Positions 1-7,256 of a stretch of 64,000 nucleotides of DNA are shown here, piece by piece; position 1 is the stretch's first letter, and each line of letters opens with the position of its first letter. A program made the position numbers and the translations under genes. The notes beneath the pieces are model-generated. The model saw only the letters and a program-made list of their open reading frames with translations. It had not been told where the DNA came from and did not search any database. The DNA comes from Chloroflexota bacterium (GTDB taxonomy: Bacteria > Chloroflexota > Anaerolineae > Aggregatilineales > Phototrophicaceae), in contig VXLV01000066.1 in NCBI GenBank assembly GCA_009841405.1, forward strand, positions 1 to 64,000, given 5' to 3'.

Positions 1-66
1 AACCCCCCCTCCCCCCTCGCCCCCGGGGCCCCCCCCCCCCACCCCCCGCCCCGGGGCCGGGGGATG
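1..66. other. C/G homopolymer-rich contig edge
   Basis: Almost entirely runs of C and G with no coding potential. It could be low-quality assembly sequence at a contig end. It could also be a degraded copy of the C/G-rich dispersed repeat seen elsewhere, because its right end resembles the ggggccgggggatgggg end of that repeat. Confidence 0.4.
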
Positions 67-103
67 GGGGCATTTAGACGTTTCAAAGCTAGTGCGAGCG
101 AAT

Positions 104-132
104 TTGACAGCACCCCCGCCTCGTGTTATGCT
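104..132 (+). promoter_or_regulatory. Sigma-70-type promoter of the cobalamin operon
   Basis: A perfect -35 TTGACA (104-109) is followed after 17 bases by a -10 TATGCT (127-132). It lies just upstream of the cobalamin riboswitch, so transcription would start about 10 to 20 bases before the aptamer. Confidence 0.75.
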
Positions 133-150
133 CCTTTCATCTACATATTC

Positions 151-274
151 TAAGACTCAGGCGTGCCTGAACCCGGATGTTCGGCACGTAAAGGGAAAGT
201 CGGTGCAAGTCCGACACTGTCGCGCAGCGGTAACTGGCGCATAGCCAGAAGTCCGAATGCCTGCCTGAGACTTA
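151..274 (+). ncRNA. Cobalamin (B12) riboswitch aptamer
   Basis: The conserved core AAGTCGGTGCAAGTCCGAC is followed by a CGCAGCGGTAA segment and the B12-box-like AGCCAGAAGTCCGA. The closing P1 helix can be seen: TAAGACTCAGGC (151-162) pairs with GCCTGAGACTTA (263-274) with a single mismatch. It sits between a strong promoter and an intrinsic terminator, ahead of cobalamin transport genes. From family knowledge, adenosylcobalamin binding would favour the terminator and switch the operon off. Confidence 0.95.
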
Positions 275-331
275 GCTCGTACATCTTTCGCGTCAAAAGG
301 GAGACGAGCATGGCATCAGCGACCAGCAACC

Positions 332-358
332 AATGCCCGCCCGCCTCGGCGGGCATTT
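332..358 (+). terminator. Riboswitch-controlled intrinsic terminator
   Basis: A 10-bp perfect stem AATGCCCGCC (332-341)/GGCGGGCATT (348-357) with a 6-base loop is followed by a short T stretch. It lies between the B12 aptamer and btuF, so it is probably the expression platform. A ribosome-binding-site effect cannot be excluded. Confidence 0.75.
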
Positions 359-409
359 GTGTTGACAGCCGGCGCCAGCCCCGTTTCCTCCGTCCATAGG
401 AGGGACATG

Positions 410-1612
410 ATGAAATCCGCATTTCTGTTGATCGCAATTCTGCTCTTTGGGCTGCTGCCCGCCAGCGCGCTGGACGCCAACATCACCGACGGCTGCGCCA
501 GCGACTACGACCGCGCCGTCGACTATTTCCCGGACAAAGTCGTCGTCGAAGACGCAACGCGCTATGCCGTCGAGTACTTCAATCACTACAAGGTCGTGAG
601 CGTCAGCGATGCCTTTGACGGCGCGCCCGGCTTTGTCTACGTGCTGACGCAATGCGGAACGCCCGGTCCCGACCCCGCTGACTTTCCCGCCGGCGCGCAA
701 TTCATCGATGTGCCCGGTGGCAATCTGATTACGCTGTCGACCACGCAGCTGCCCGCCTTGTCGCTGCTCGGCTTGCTGGACCAGCTGGTCGCCGTCGACA
801 GCGGCTTTTACATCAGCACGCCTGAAGTGACGGACATGATCGCCGCCGGCCAGATCAGCGAGGTCGGTTTCGGCGCCGAGATCAATATCGAGCGCGTGCT
901 GGAGCTGGCGCCCGACCTGGTCATGAGCTACGGCTACAACCCCGCGACCGATGCCCATCCCGTGCTGCTTGAGGCGGGCATCTTCACGGCGCTCGACGCC
1001 AGCTGGCGCGAGCAGTCGCCGCTGGGGCGGGCCGAATGGCTGAAGTTCAGCGCGCTCTTCTACAATCACGAGGCTGAGGCCGAGGCGATCTACGCCGAGA
1101 TCGCCGCCGACTACGCAGCCGTCCAAGCGGCAGCGGCGGCGGTCATGACGGACGAACGGCCCGCTGTGCTGCTCAACACCTTCTCGGGGTATTCCGATGC
1201 CTGGTACATCCCGGGCGGGGGGACATACGTCGGGCAGCTGATGCGGGATGCTGGCGGCGATGTGCTGCTGGCCGAAGCCGACTCCGCCGGCAGCCAGCCC
1301 TTGAGTTTTGAAGTGGTCTACGATGGCGGCTTGGCGGCCGATATCTGGTTGATCGACACCTTCGGCGTCAATACCAGCGCGGAATTGCTGGCGCAGGACA
1401 GCCGCTTTGGCGATTTCGCTGCCTTCCAGTCCGGCGCTGTCTGGAACAACAATCGCGATGAAAACGCCAATGGCGGCAACAATTTCTACGAATGGGGCGT
1501 CGTACAGCCGCATCTGGTGCTGGCCGACTTGCTCGCCATCTTCCATCCCGAATTGCTGCCGAGTCACGAATTCGCCTTCTACCAGCAACTTGACACGGTG
1601 GAGGCGGATTAA
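410..1612 (+). CDS. btuF: Cobalamin ABC transporter substrate-binding protein (BtuF-like)
   Basis: Extracytoplasmic binding protein expected to capture corrinoid and deliver it to the BtuCD transporter. The product has an N-terminal signal segment (MKSAFLLIAILLFGLLPASA), then a class III periplasmic-binding-protein fold with helical-backbone features: NLITLSTTQLPAL, the VDSGFYISTPEV region and ERVLELAPDLVMSYG. There is no obvious lipobox Cys, so anchoring is unclear. The track ORF starts at 359, but an AGGAGGG motif at 398-404 points to the ATG at 410 (or 407). First gene of a four-gene operon under the B12 riboswitch; btuC starts 2 bases after the stop. Specificity for cobalamin rather than haem or siderophore is inferred mainly from the riboswitch and cobO. 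Confidence 0.85.
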   Translation: MKSAFLLIAILLFGLLPASALDANITDGCASDYDRAVDYFPDKVVVEDATRYAVEYFNHYKVVSVSDAFDGAPGFVYVLTQCGTPGPDPADFPAGAQFIDVPGGNLITLSTTQLPALSLLGLLDQLVAVDSGFYISTPEVTDMIAAGQISEVGFGAEINIERVLELAPDLVMSYGYNPATDAHPVLLEAGIFTALDASWREQSPLGRAEWLKFSALFYNHEAEAEAIYAEIAADYAAVQAAAAAVMTDERPAVLLNTFSGYSDAWYIPGGGTYVGQLMRDAGGDVLLAEADSAGSQPLSFEVVYDGGLAADIWLIDTFGVNTSAELLAQDSRFGDFAAFQSGAVWNNNRDENANGGNNFYEWGVVQPHLVLADLLAIFHPELLPSHEFAFYQQLDTVEAD

Positions 1613-1613
1613 G

Positions 1614-2711
1614 ATGTCGCAGTTGGCGGGCAAAGCTCAAGCGTCCGACTTCAGGCGCGCGCGGCCAATCGGGCTCGAATACAGCGGCGCGAAGCCGGCC
1701 ATGCTGCCGCTGCTGCTGGCGCTGATGGGCCTGCTGCTGCTGCTCAGCCTGGCGCTGGGTTCGGCCGCAATCCCGCTGGAGCAGATCGTCACTGTATTGC
1801 TGGGCGGCGAGGCGGACCACGCGTCCTGGACCAATATCGTTCTGAAGTTTCGCTTGCCCAAGACCGCGACCGCGGCGCTGGCTGGCATGTCGCTGGGCGT
1901 CAGCGGCTTGCTGATGCAAACCTACTTCCGCAATCCGCTGGCGGAGCCCTTCGTGCTGGGCGTGTCATCAGGCGCGAGCCTGGGCGTGGCGCTGGTTGTC
2001 CTGGGCTCCGGAGCGGTCGGCGGCGCGCTGCTGGCCGGCTTGGGCTTGGCCGGCGACCTGCTGCTGACTGTCGCCGCCGGCGCTGGCGCGGCGCTCTCGA
2101 TGATCCTCGTGCTGCTGGCGTCGCTGCGAATTCGCAGCGGCGTGACCTTGCTGCTGCTGGGCTTGATGTTCGGCTACCTGGTCGGCGCGCTTGTCAGCCT
2201 GCTGCTTTACTTCGCCTTGCCGGAACGGATCCAGGCCTACGTCAACTGGACATTCGGCTCATTCAGCGGCGTCACCGCGGCGCAACTGCCGATCCTGGCC
2301 GCCTTCACGCTCAGTGGTCTACTGCTCTCGGCGTCGCTGGTCAAGCCGCTTAACGCGCTGCTGCTGGGCGAGGAATACGCGCGCAGCCTCGGCATTGACT
2401 TACGGCGGACGCGCTGCGCCATCATCCTGGCGACGGCTCTGCTGGTCAGCGCGGTCACCGCCTTCTGCGGTCCAATCGCCTTTCTGGGCATCGCTGTGCC
2501 GCATCTCTGCCGCGGCTTGCTGGGCAGTTCCGATCATCGGCTGCTGCTGCCGGGCGCCTGCTTGACCGGCGCTTGCGTCGCGCTCTGCGCCGCGCTCATA
2601 GCCGAGCTACCGGGCAACAATCTGGTGCTGCCGCTCAATGTCGTAACCGCGCTTCTGGGCGCGCCCGTGGTGATGCTGGTCGCGTTGCGACATCTGCGAG
2701 GCGTGGAATGA
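1614..2711 (+). CDS. btuC: Cobalamin ABC transporter permease (BtuC/FecCD family)
   Basis: Inner-membrane permease of about 365 residues with about ten hydrophobic segments. FecCD hallmarks are visible: LPKTATAALAGMSLGVSGLLMQ near residues 80-105, RNPLAEPFVLGVSSGASLG, and the ATPase-coupling FLGIAVPHLCRGLLG. The track ORF begins at 1407 inside btuF; the ATG at 1614, just after the btuF stop, is the sensible start. The 3' end overlaps btuD by ATGA, so the two are translationally coupled. From family knowledge it forms the dimeric channel of a type II importer. Confidence 0.9.
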   Translation: MSQLAGKAQASDFRRARPIGLEYSGAKPAMLPLLLALMGLLLLLSLALGSAAIPLEQIVTVLLGGEADHASWTNIVLKFRLPKTATAALAGMSLGVSGLLMQTYFRNPLAEPFVLGVSSGASLGVALVVLGSGAVGGALLAGLGLAGDLLLTVAAGAGAALSMILVLLASLRIRSGVTLLLLGLMFGYLVGALVSLLLYFALPERIQAYVNWTFGSFSGVTAAQLPILAAFTLSGLLLSASLVKPLNALLLGEEYARSLGIDLRRTRCAIILATALLVSAVTAFCGPIAFLGIAVPHLCRGLLGSSDHRLLLPGACLTGACVALCAALIAELPGNNLVLPLNVVTALLGAPVVMLVALRHLRGVE

Positions 2712-3709
2712 CCCTGTATACACGCGACCTGTCCGTCGGTTATCGGCGCCGCGGCCGGCCCGACAAAGTGCTGGCGCGGGCGCTCGACCTGCGCCTGCGG
2801 CCGGGCGAGCTGGTCGGTCTGCTGGGACCAAACGGCATCGGCAAGTCGACGCTGCTGCGGGCGCTGGGCGGCGCGCAACCGCCGCTGGCGGGCCAGGTGC
2901 TGCTGGGGCAACGCGATATCGCCCGCCTCAGGCCGCAGGAGCGAGCGCGCCGGCTCAGCCTGGTGACGACCGCCGCGCCCCGTCCGCGCTTGATGAGCGG
3001 CTACGCGCTGGTCGCCCTGGGACGTCACCCGCATACGGACTGGCTCGGGCGCCTGACGGACGCGGACCACGCGGCCATCGACTGGGCGCTGAATGCCGTC
3101 AAAGGCGACGAGCTGGCGCGGCAGCCGGTGGCCGAACTCAGCGATGGCCAGCGGCAGAAGCTGATGATTGCGCGCGCGCTGGCGCAGCAGAGCGACGTCA
3201 TGCTGCTGGACGAGCCGACCGCTTTCCTCGACTTGCCGCGCCGCATTGAAATCATGGCGCTGCTTAAGCAATTGACGCGGACGACGCGAATCGCCATCCT
3301 CGTTTCGACGCACGACCTCGACCTGGCGCTGCGCAATTGCGACCGGCTGTGGCTGATGAGCCGCGCCGGCATCAAGGCGGGCGCGCCCGAAGACCTGGCG
3401 CTGGACGGCAGCCTGGGCGCGACCTTTCGCGCCGAGGGCCTGCGCTTCGATCCGCGGCGCGGCAGCTTTACGACCGACGCGGCGTCGGGAGCGCGCGTCT
3501 ACGCGCCCGGCGAAAGCGAACAAGCTATCTGGCTGCGGCGGGCCTTGACCCGCGCCGGCTACGAACTGGCCAAAAAGCCGGGGCGGATAGAAATCTCTTA
3601 TCAGCAGAACGGGGTCGCGCCAAATTGGCAGCTGCGCGTCAACGCCCGCGAGAGCCGTCACGCCACTATCGAAGCGGCCCTGAAGACATTGGAGCGCGAG
3701 ACTAGATGA
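2708..3709 (+). CDS. btuD: Cobalamin ABC transporter ATP-binding protein (BtuD-like) with C-terminal extension
   Basis: Cytoplasmic ATPase of the importer. Visible motifs are Walker A GPNGIGKST, a degenerate signature LSDGQRQK, Walker B VMLLDEPTAFLDL and the switch HD in VSTHDLDLAL. The ATG at 2708 overlaps the btuC stop; the track start at 2573 lies within btuC. After the ATPase core (about residues 1-220) there are roughly 110 extra residues, beginning near LDGSLGATFRAEGLRF, that are not part of the minimal BtuD fold. Such tails occur in some archaeal and Chloroflexi homologues, but I cannot name this domain. The stop overlaps cobO by 4 bases. Confidence 0.88.
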   Translation: MTLYTRDLSVGYRRRGRPDKVLARALDLRLRPGELVGLLGPNGIGKSTLLRALGGAQPPLAGQVLLGQRDIARLRPQERARRLSLVTTAAPRPRLMSGYALVALGRHPHTDWLGRLTDADHAAIDWALNAVKGDELARQPVAELSDGQRQKLMIARALAQQSDVMLLDEPTAFLDLPRRIEIMALLKQLTRTTRIAILVSTHDLDLALRNCDRLWLMSRAGIKAGAPEDLALDGSLGATFRAEGLRFDPRRGSFTTDAASGARVYAPGESEQAIWLRRALTRAGYELAKKPGRIEISYQQNGVAPNWQLRVNARESRHATIEAALKTLERETR

Positions 3710-4242
3710 GCCAACGACAATCGCAGCGTGGTCTGGTGCTGGTGAATACCGGCGATGGACGCGGCAAATCAACCTCCGCCTTTGGTATTATCCTGCGCAT
3801 GCTGGGGCGCAAGAAGAAAGTCGTGCTGATCCAGTTCCTCAAGCACGAGGGCGGCCAATGGGGCGAGGTGCGCGCGCTGAAACAGCTGGGGCTGGCGCCG
3901 ATCAAGACCGGCGACGGCTTCACCTGGACCAGCCGAGACCTGGACGAAACGCAAGCCCGCGCCCTGCACGGCTGGCGAAAGGCGCAGGTCATCATCAGTT
4001 CCGATGAATACGACCTGGTCGTGCTGGACGAGTTCACCTACTTGATGGACTTCGGCTGGTTGGACGCCGATACCGTCATCGACTGGCTGAAAGCGCATAA
4101 GCCACAGCGGCAGCACTTGCTGATCACCGGTCGCAATGCGCCGCCCGCCTTGATCGACTACGCCGATACCGTCAGCGAAATGGTGAAAATCAAGCATGCC
4201 TTCGACGCCGGCATCAAGGCGCGCGCCGGCATCGAATTCTGA
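3706..4242 (+). CDS. cobO: Cob(I)alamin/cob(I)yrinic acid a,c-diamide adenosyltransferase
   Basis: Adds the 5'-deoxyadenosyl group from ATP to cob(I)alamin or related corrinoids, making the coenzyme form. The 178-residue protein fits the CobA/CobO/BtuR family. It has an N-terminal P-loop variant NTGDGRGKSTSAFG, followed by VVLIQFLK, and DLVVLDEFTYLMDFGWL with the acidic Walker-B-like residues. It overlaps btuD by ATGA and is the last operon gene, so imported corrinoid would be adenosylated directly. No de novo corrin-ring genes are seen in the window, consistent with a salvage module. Confidence 0.92.
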   Translation: MSQRQSQRGLVLVNTGDGRGKSTSAFGIILRMLGRKKKVVLIQFLKHEGGQWGEVRALKQLGLAPIKTGDGFTWTSRDLDETQARALHGWRKAQVIISSDEYDLVVLDEFTYLMDFGWLDADTVIDWLKAHKPQRQHLLITGRNAPPALIDYADTVSEMVKIKHAFDAGIKARAGIEF

Positions 4243-4268
4243 TGGCGGCGTTTTCAGGTGCGGGTGGT

Positions 4269-4293
4269 GGGCGACTCACAGAGTCGCCCCTAC
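4269..4293 (+). repeat. Short palindromic repeat, family 1, copy 1
   Basis: GGGCGACTC...GAGTCGCCCCTAC: two 9-base arms around a short loop with a CCTAC tail. A second copy lies about 35 bases downstream, and others occur at 5462, 28697, 28746 and 42838. REP/MITE-like. Confidence 0.7.
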
Positions 4294-4328
4294 ATCTGTC
4301 TGGGCTAGCAGATTTGGAGATCACCGGC

Positions 4329-4352
4329 GGGCGACCCAAGGGTCGCCCCTAC
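4329..4352 (+). repeat. Short palindromic repeat, family 1, copy 2
   Basis: GGGCGACCC...GGGTCGCCCCTAC, in the same orientation as copy 1. The inner arm bases differ from copy 1 but still pair (compensatory change), so the hairpin is conserved. Confidence 0.7.
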
Positions 4353-4364
4353 GACAGACGCGGT

Positions 4365-4393
4365 TTGTGAGTGGGCCGGCGGCGGGTTACAAT
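4365..4393 (+). promoter_or_regulatory. Probable promoter of the RraA-like gene
   Basis: TTGTGA (4365-4370), a 17-base spacer and TACAAT (4388-4393), ending 32 bases before the start codon. Confidence 0.5.
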
Positions 4394-4425
4394 GGCTCAC
4401 CTGCATAGGCATTGGGGAGCCGCGC

Positions 4426-5103
4426 ATGGCGCTATGGAAAACTGACGACGAACTGTTTCAGCTGACGCGGCGAGAGTTGTTCCCGGCCGTGGTCGGCGAC
4501 GTGATGGACAAGCTGGGCTTGCTGCAGCAATTCCTGCCGCCGCAGATCAAGCCGCTGGACCCCAAGATGATCGTCATCGGCCGCGCGATGCCGGTGCTGG
4601 AAGCCGACATCGCGGACATCGGCGCGGATGGGCCCGGCAATGCCTTCGGGCTGCTATTCCAAGCCCTGGACAGCCTCAGGCGGAACGAGGTCTATATCTG
4701 CACGGGCGCTTCGCCGACGTACGCGCTCTGGGGCGGCTTGATGAGCACGCGCGCGCGCATGTTAGGGGCGGCCGGCGCGGTCATGGACGGATACTGCCGC
4801 GACACCAACGAGATTCTGGCGCTGAATTATCCGGTCTTCTCCTTCGGCGGTTACGCCCAGGACCAGGGCGCGCGCGGCAAAGTCGTCGATTACGGCGCGC
4901 CGATCGAGATGGCCGGCGTTCGCATCGCGCCGGGCGATATTGTCTATGGCGATATCGACGGCGTCTGCATCGTGCCGCGGGCCGCCGAAGTCGAAGTATT
5001 CACCGGCGCCCTGGAAAAAGCGCGCGGCGAGCAGAATGTGCGCCAAGCCCTGGAATCCGGCATGAGCACGGTCGAAGCCTTTGAAAAGTTCGGGATTATG
5101 TAA
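4426..5103 (+). CDS. RraA family protein (HMG aldolase/RraA-like)
   Basis: 225-residue member of the RraA/4-hydroxy-4-methyl-2-oxoglutarate aldolase superfamily (once annotated as demethylmenaquinone methyltransferase-like). Visible family features: VVGDVMDKLG near the N-terminus, a central GGLMSTRARMLGAAGAVMDG containing the G-x(2)-R-x(n)-G-x-V-x-DG pattern, and C-terminal GDIVYGDIDGVCIVPR. In aldolase members the R and D near this region bind substrate and metal. A GGGGAG site lies 7 bases before the ATG. Monocistronic. Whether it is an aldolase or another RraA-fold protein cannot be told. Confidence 0.85.
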   Translation: MALWKTDDELFQLTRRELFPAVVGDVMDKLGLLQQFLPPQIKPLDPKMIVIGRAMPVLEADIADIGADGPGNAFGLLFQALDSLRRNEVYICTGASPTYALWGGLMSTRARMLGAAGAVMDGYCRDTNEILALNYPVFSFGGYAQDQGARGKVVDYGAPIEMAGVRIAPGDIVYGDIDGVCIVPRAAEVEVFTGALEKARGEQNVRQALESGMSTVEAFEKFGIM

Positions 5104-5157
5104 GCGCTCGCCGCAAAGCCACCGCCCCCGCAATTTACTATGTATCACGCGGTGTTT

Positions 5158-5201
5158 TGCTCCCCTCCCTGACTCGTCGGGGAGGGGCCGGGGGTGGGGT
5201 A
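5158..5201 (+). repeat. C/G-rich dispersed repeat, family 2, short copy
   Basis: Carries only the two ends of the longer element at 25655-25721 (CTCCCCTCCCTG... and ...GGGGCCGGGGGTGGGGTA); the internal ATAGAGATGG core is missing. Confidence 0.55.
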
Positions 5202-5209
5202 AGCGCCCA

Positions 5210-5241
5210 GAAAGCAAAAGGACCGGCGCTTTTGCCGGTCC
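5210..5241 (-). terminator. Intrinsic terminator after tRNA-Val
   Basis: On the minus strand, the GGACCGGC/GCCGGTCC stem (8 bp) is followed by TTTTGCTTT. It lies about 25 bases beyond the tRNA 3' end. Confidence 0.75.
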
Positions 5242-5265
5242 CTCCGCGAGTGTCACTCGCTTGTG

Positions 5266-5338
5266 TGGGCTGTACAGGACTCGAACCTGTAACCTCCTCG
5301 ACGTCAACGAGGCGCTCTGCCAGTTGAGCTAACGGCCC
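5266..5338 (-). tRNA. tRNA-Val (GAC)
   Basis: A complete cloverleaf on the minus strand: acceptor GGGCCGT/ACAGCCC, D arm GCTC...GAGC, anticodon stem CCTCG/CGAGG around loop TTGACGT (anticodon GAC), T arm ACAGG-TTCGAGT-CCTGT, discriminator A. No encoded CCA. Acceptor pair 5-68 is a C.A mismatch. Confidence 0.9.
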
Positions 5339-5461
5339 GCGATTCTGCTTCGAGTATACCCTGTTTCGCGCCGTTTGCAAGGGATTGCATTTGCGGCAGG
5401 AAACGCGCGGATAAGCGTGACCCTGCCCTTACACAAGTACGAGCCAAAAACGATTCGCGGC

Positions 5462-5486
5462 GGGCGACCTGATAGGTCGCCCCTAC
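5462..5486 (+). repeat. Short palindromic repeat, family 1, copy 3
   Basis: GGGCGACCT...AGGTCGCCCCTAC, again with compensatory changes in the inner arm. Confidence 0.7.
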
Positions 5487-5520
5487 ACACAACCAGGCGG
5501 TGAGGGTACGTGATGCCCCT

Positions 5521-5548
5521 TTGACAATGTCCGCGCGCGCCGTATCAT
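5521..5548 (+). promoter_or_regulatory. Promoter of the J-domain gene
   Basis: TTGACA (5521-5526), a 16-base spacer and TATCAT (5543-5548), ending 32 bases before the annotated GTG start. Confidence 0.6.
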
Positions 5549-5580
5549 GATGGCGTTGTCCGCCGAGCCGGGTAAGCCTC

Positions 5581-6384
5581 GTGTCAAGAGCACTCGCCGA
5601 AGCGCTTCGTCTGCGCCTTGCCGATATCCAGGATGTCAAATTCGCCAGCACGCGCCGGGACGCCTCGCTGACGTCGCGCAACCATGAGCCGGACCTCTTC
5701 ATTGAGACCTGGATGAACAGCCGCCTCTATGTATACCTATGCGGCAGCGCGCCCAGGTCCCGCGCCGTCAAAGCCATACTGAAGGAGAACAGCCGCGCCA
5801 GCATCGGCTCGCTCTTCCTGCTTGACCATGCGCTGCTGCCCGCTGACGGCTATTGCGGCAAGTTGCAAACCTGGCAAGACGACCTGCGCGCGCTCTATCA
5901 GGGCGCGATCCACGCCTACCTGTGGCGCGAGAGCGAACTGCGCCTGATCCAGGTCAATCTGGACGAGACGCCGGAGCGCAATATCTTCACCGTCTGGCAT
6001 ACGCTGGACGTCCCGCTCGACGCCGTAGCCGTGCGGCGGCGCGACTACCAGACCAATATCCGCGGCGTCTGGGCGGTCGCCGACATCAGCTCTCCGCAAT
6101 TCAAGCGCCGCATCAGCGACGAGCGCGCGCGGCAGCGCTTTCACTATCGCACGCGCGGCACACAAGTGCTGGAAGCGCCCGACGGCGAACCAATCAGCGC
6201 GGCTTATCTGGCGCTTGAGATCGAGGTGGGCGCGGGCCAGGCCGCTGTCAAAGAAGCCTTCCGCAAGCTGGCGCGCCAATACCACCCCGATGTCAGCCAG
6301 CATGACACCGCCGAAGCCGAGCGCCGCTTCAAAGAAGTAAAATCCGCCTACGACCGCATCAAGTCCCACCGCCGCTGGCGCTAA
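5581..6384 (+). CDS. Protein with C-terminal J domain (DnaJ-like)
   Basis: 267-residue protein. The last ~60 residues form a J domain: AYLALEIEVGAG..., KEAFRKLARQYHPDVS with the essential HPD tripeptide, and ERRFKEVKSAYDRI. It should therefore stimulate an Hsp70 ATPase. The first ~195 residues match no family I recognise; there is no G/F region, zinc finger or DnaJ C-terminal domain, so this is a specialised class C J-protein. The start is GTG at 5581 with no clear Shine-Dalgarno; the downstream ATG at 5713 is an alternative. A promoter lies at 5521. The gene is followed by minus-strand tRNA genes. Confidence 0.8.
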   Translation: MSRALAEALRLRLADIQDVKFASTRRDASLTSRNHEPDLFIETWMNSRLYVYLCGSAPRSRAVKAILKENSRASIGSLFLLDHALLPADGYCGKLQTWQDDLRALYQGAIHAYLWRESELRLIQVNLDETPERNIFTVWHTLDVPLDAVAVRRRDYQTNIRGVWAVADISSPQFKRRISDERARQRFHYRTRGTQVLEAPDGEPISAAYLALEIEVGAGQAAVKEAFRKLARQYHPDVSQHDTAEAERRFKEVKSAYDRIKSHRRWR

Positions 6385-6390
6385 CCCGCG

Positions 6391-6419
6391 CAAACACAAA
6401 ACCAGCCCGAAGGCTGGCT
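6391..6419 (-). terminator. Intrinsic terminator of the three-tRNA group
   Basis: On the minus strand, the CCAGCC/GGCTGG stem closed by a TTCG tetraloop is followed by TTTTGTGTTTG. It lies directly after the 3' end of the CAT tRNA. On the + strand the same hairpin sits after the J-domain gene but has no T run there. Confidence 0.7.
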
Positions 6420-6425
6420 TGGTAA

Positions 6426-6498
<73 letters not shown>

Positions 6499-6541
6499 GC
6501 GCCGCCGCATTGCGAATTGGCAATCGCCGGGATTGTCCCAG

Positions 6542-6612
6542 AGCGGGTAACGGGATTCGAACCCGTACTGACACCTTGGAAGGGTGGAGTGCTACCGTTA
6601 CACCATACCCGC
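6542..6612 (-). tRNA. tRNA-Gly (TCC)
   Basis: Acceptor GCGGGTA/TACCCGC with discriminator T, short D loop, anticodon loop CTTCCAA (TCC), T arm ACGGG-TTCGAAT-CCCGT. Middle of a three-tRNA cluster. Confidence 0.93.
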
Positions 6613-6616
6613 GCAG

Positions 6617-6690
6617 TCGGGGCGCCCGGATTTGAACCGGGGGCCTCACGGACCCAAACCGTGCGCGCTACCGGGCTGCGCCACGCCCCG
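6617..6690 (-). tRNA. tRNA-Pro (TGG)
   Basis: Acceptor CGGGGCG/CGCCCCG with discriminator A, anticodon stem CACGG/CCGTG around TTTGGGT (TGG), T arm CCCGG-TTCAAAT-CCGGG. It is separated from tRNA-Gly by only 4 bases, so the cluster is one transcript. Confidence 0.93.
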
Positions 6691-6754
6691 AATACCCCTA
6701 CATACTACTCCTGCCAAGCGGCAAAGTAAAGGAATAATCGCCGCGGCGCCGGAC

Positions 6755-7234
6755 TTACTCGTCCGCTTCGTCAGCGCCGAAGAGGCGCATGAACTCGTCC
6801 ACGTCCGCTTGGGAGGGCGCGGGCTTTTCGTCCGCGTCCTTAGCATTTGGCGGCGCGGATGGGCGCTGCAATTCCCGCGCGAATTCTTGCGCAGTCAGCT
6901 GCCGCAGGCGTTGGCGGCGGGCGGCGTCTGCAATTTCTCGGTCAGACGACACCACCGTCCAGCCCTTGACATCGCGGATATTACGAATTCGCCGCTTGAG
7001 CAAGGCATCGGCATTGGTATGCCGCGCCGACGCGAAGATAACCGTCAGCGAGCGGCTGGACATTCGCGACGCGCCGCCGGGCAGCCCATGGTCGAAAATT
7101 ACCGTACACTTCGTCCGCTTGCGCGCGACGAAGCCTCGGAGCAAGATCAGCAATTTGGCTTCGTCATCCGGGTCGTCGATATCAATATCGGGCAGCGCCC
7201 CGATCAGGTTATGCCCGTCGATCAGGTAGGGCAT
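6755..7234 (-). CDS. NYN domain protein, YacP/Rae1-like RNase
   Basis: 159 residues. The N-terminal ~120 form a NYN/PIN-like nuclease domain: MPYLIDGHNLIGALPDID carries the first acidic residue, then CTVIFDHGLPGG, ASARHTNADALLKRRI and VVSSDREIADAAR with further acidic residues. This matches the YacP (Rae1) family; Bacillus Rae1 cleaves mRNA in the ribosome A site. The C-terminal ~35 residues are a Pro/Asp/Glu tail. It lies 22 bases downstream of the PAS/kinase-like gene on the same strand, so it is probably cotranscribed. Confidence 0.8.
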   Translation of the reverse strand: MPYLIDGHNLIGALPDIDIDDPDDEAKLLILLRGFVARKRTKCTVIFDHGLPGGASRMSSRSLTVIFASARHTNADALLKRRIRNIRDVKGWTVVSSDREIADAARRQRLRQLTAQEFARELQRPSAPPNAKDADEKPAPSQADVDEFMRLFGADEADE

Positions 7235-7256
7235 TGCCGCGCGCCTGCCTTTGCGT

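Noticed and set aside
293-1633. 446-residue minus-strand ORF
   Set aside because: Antisense to btuF and crosses the riboswitch terminator; no homologous motif.
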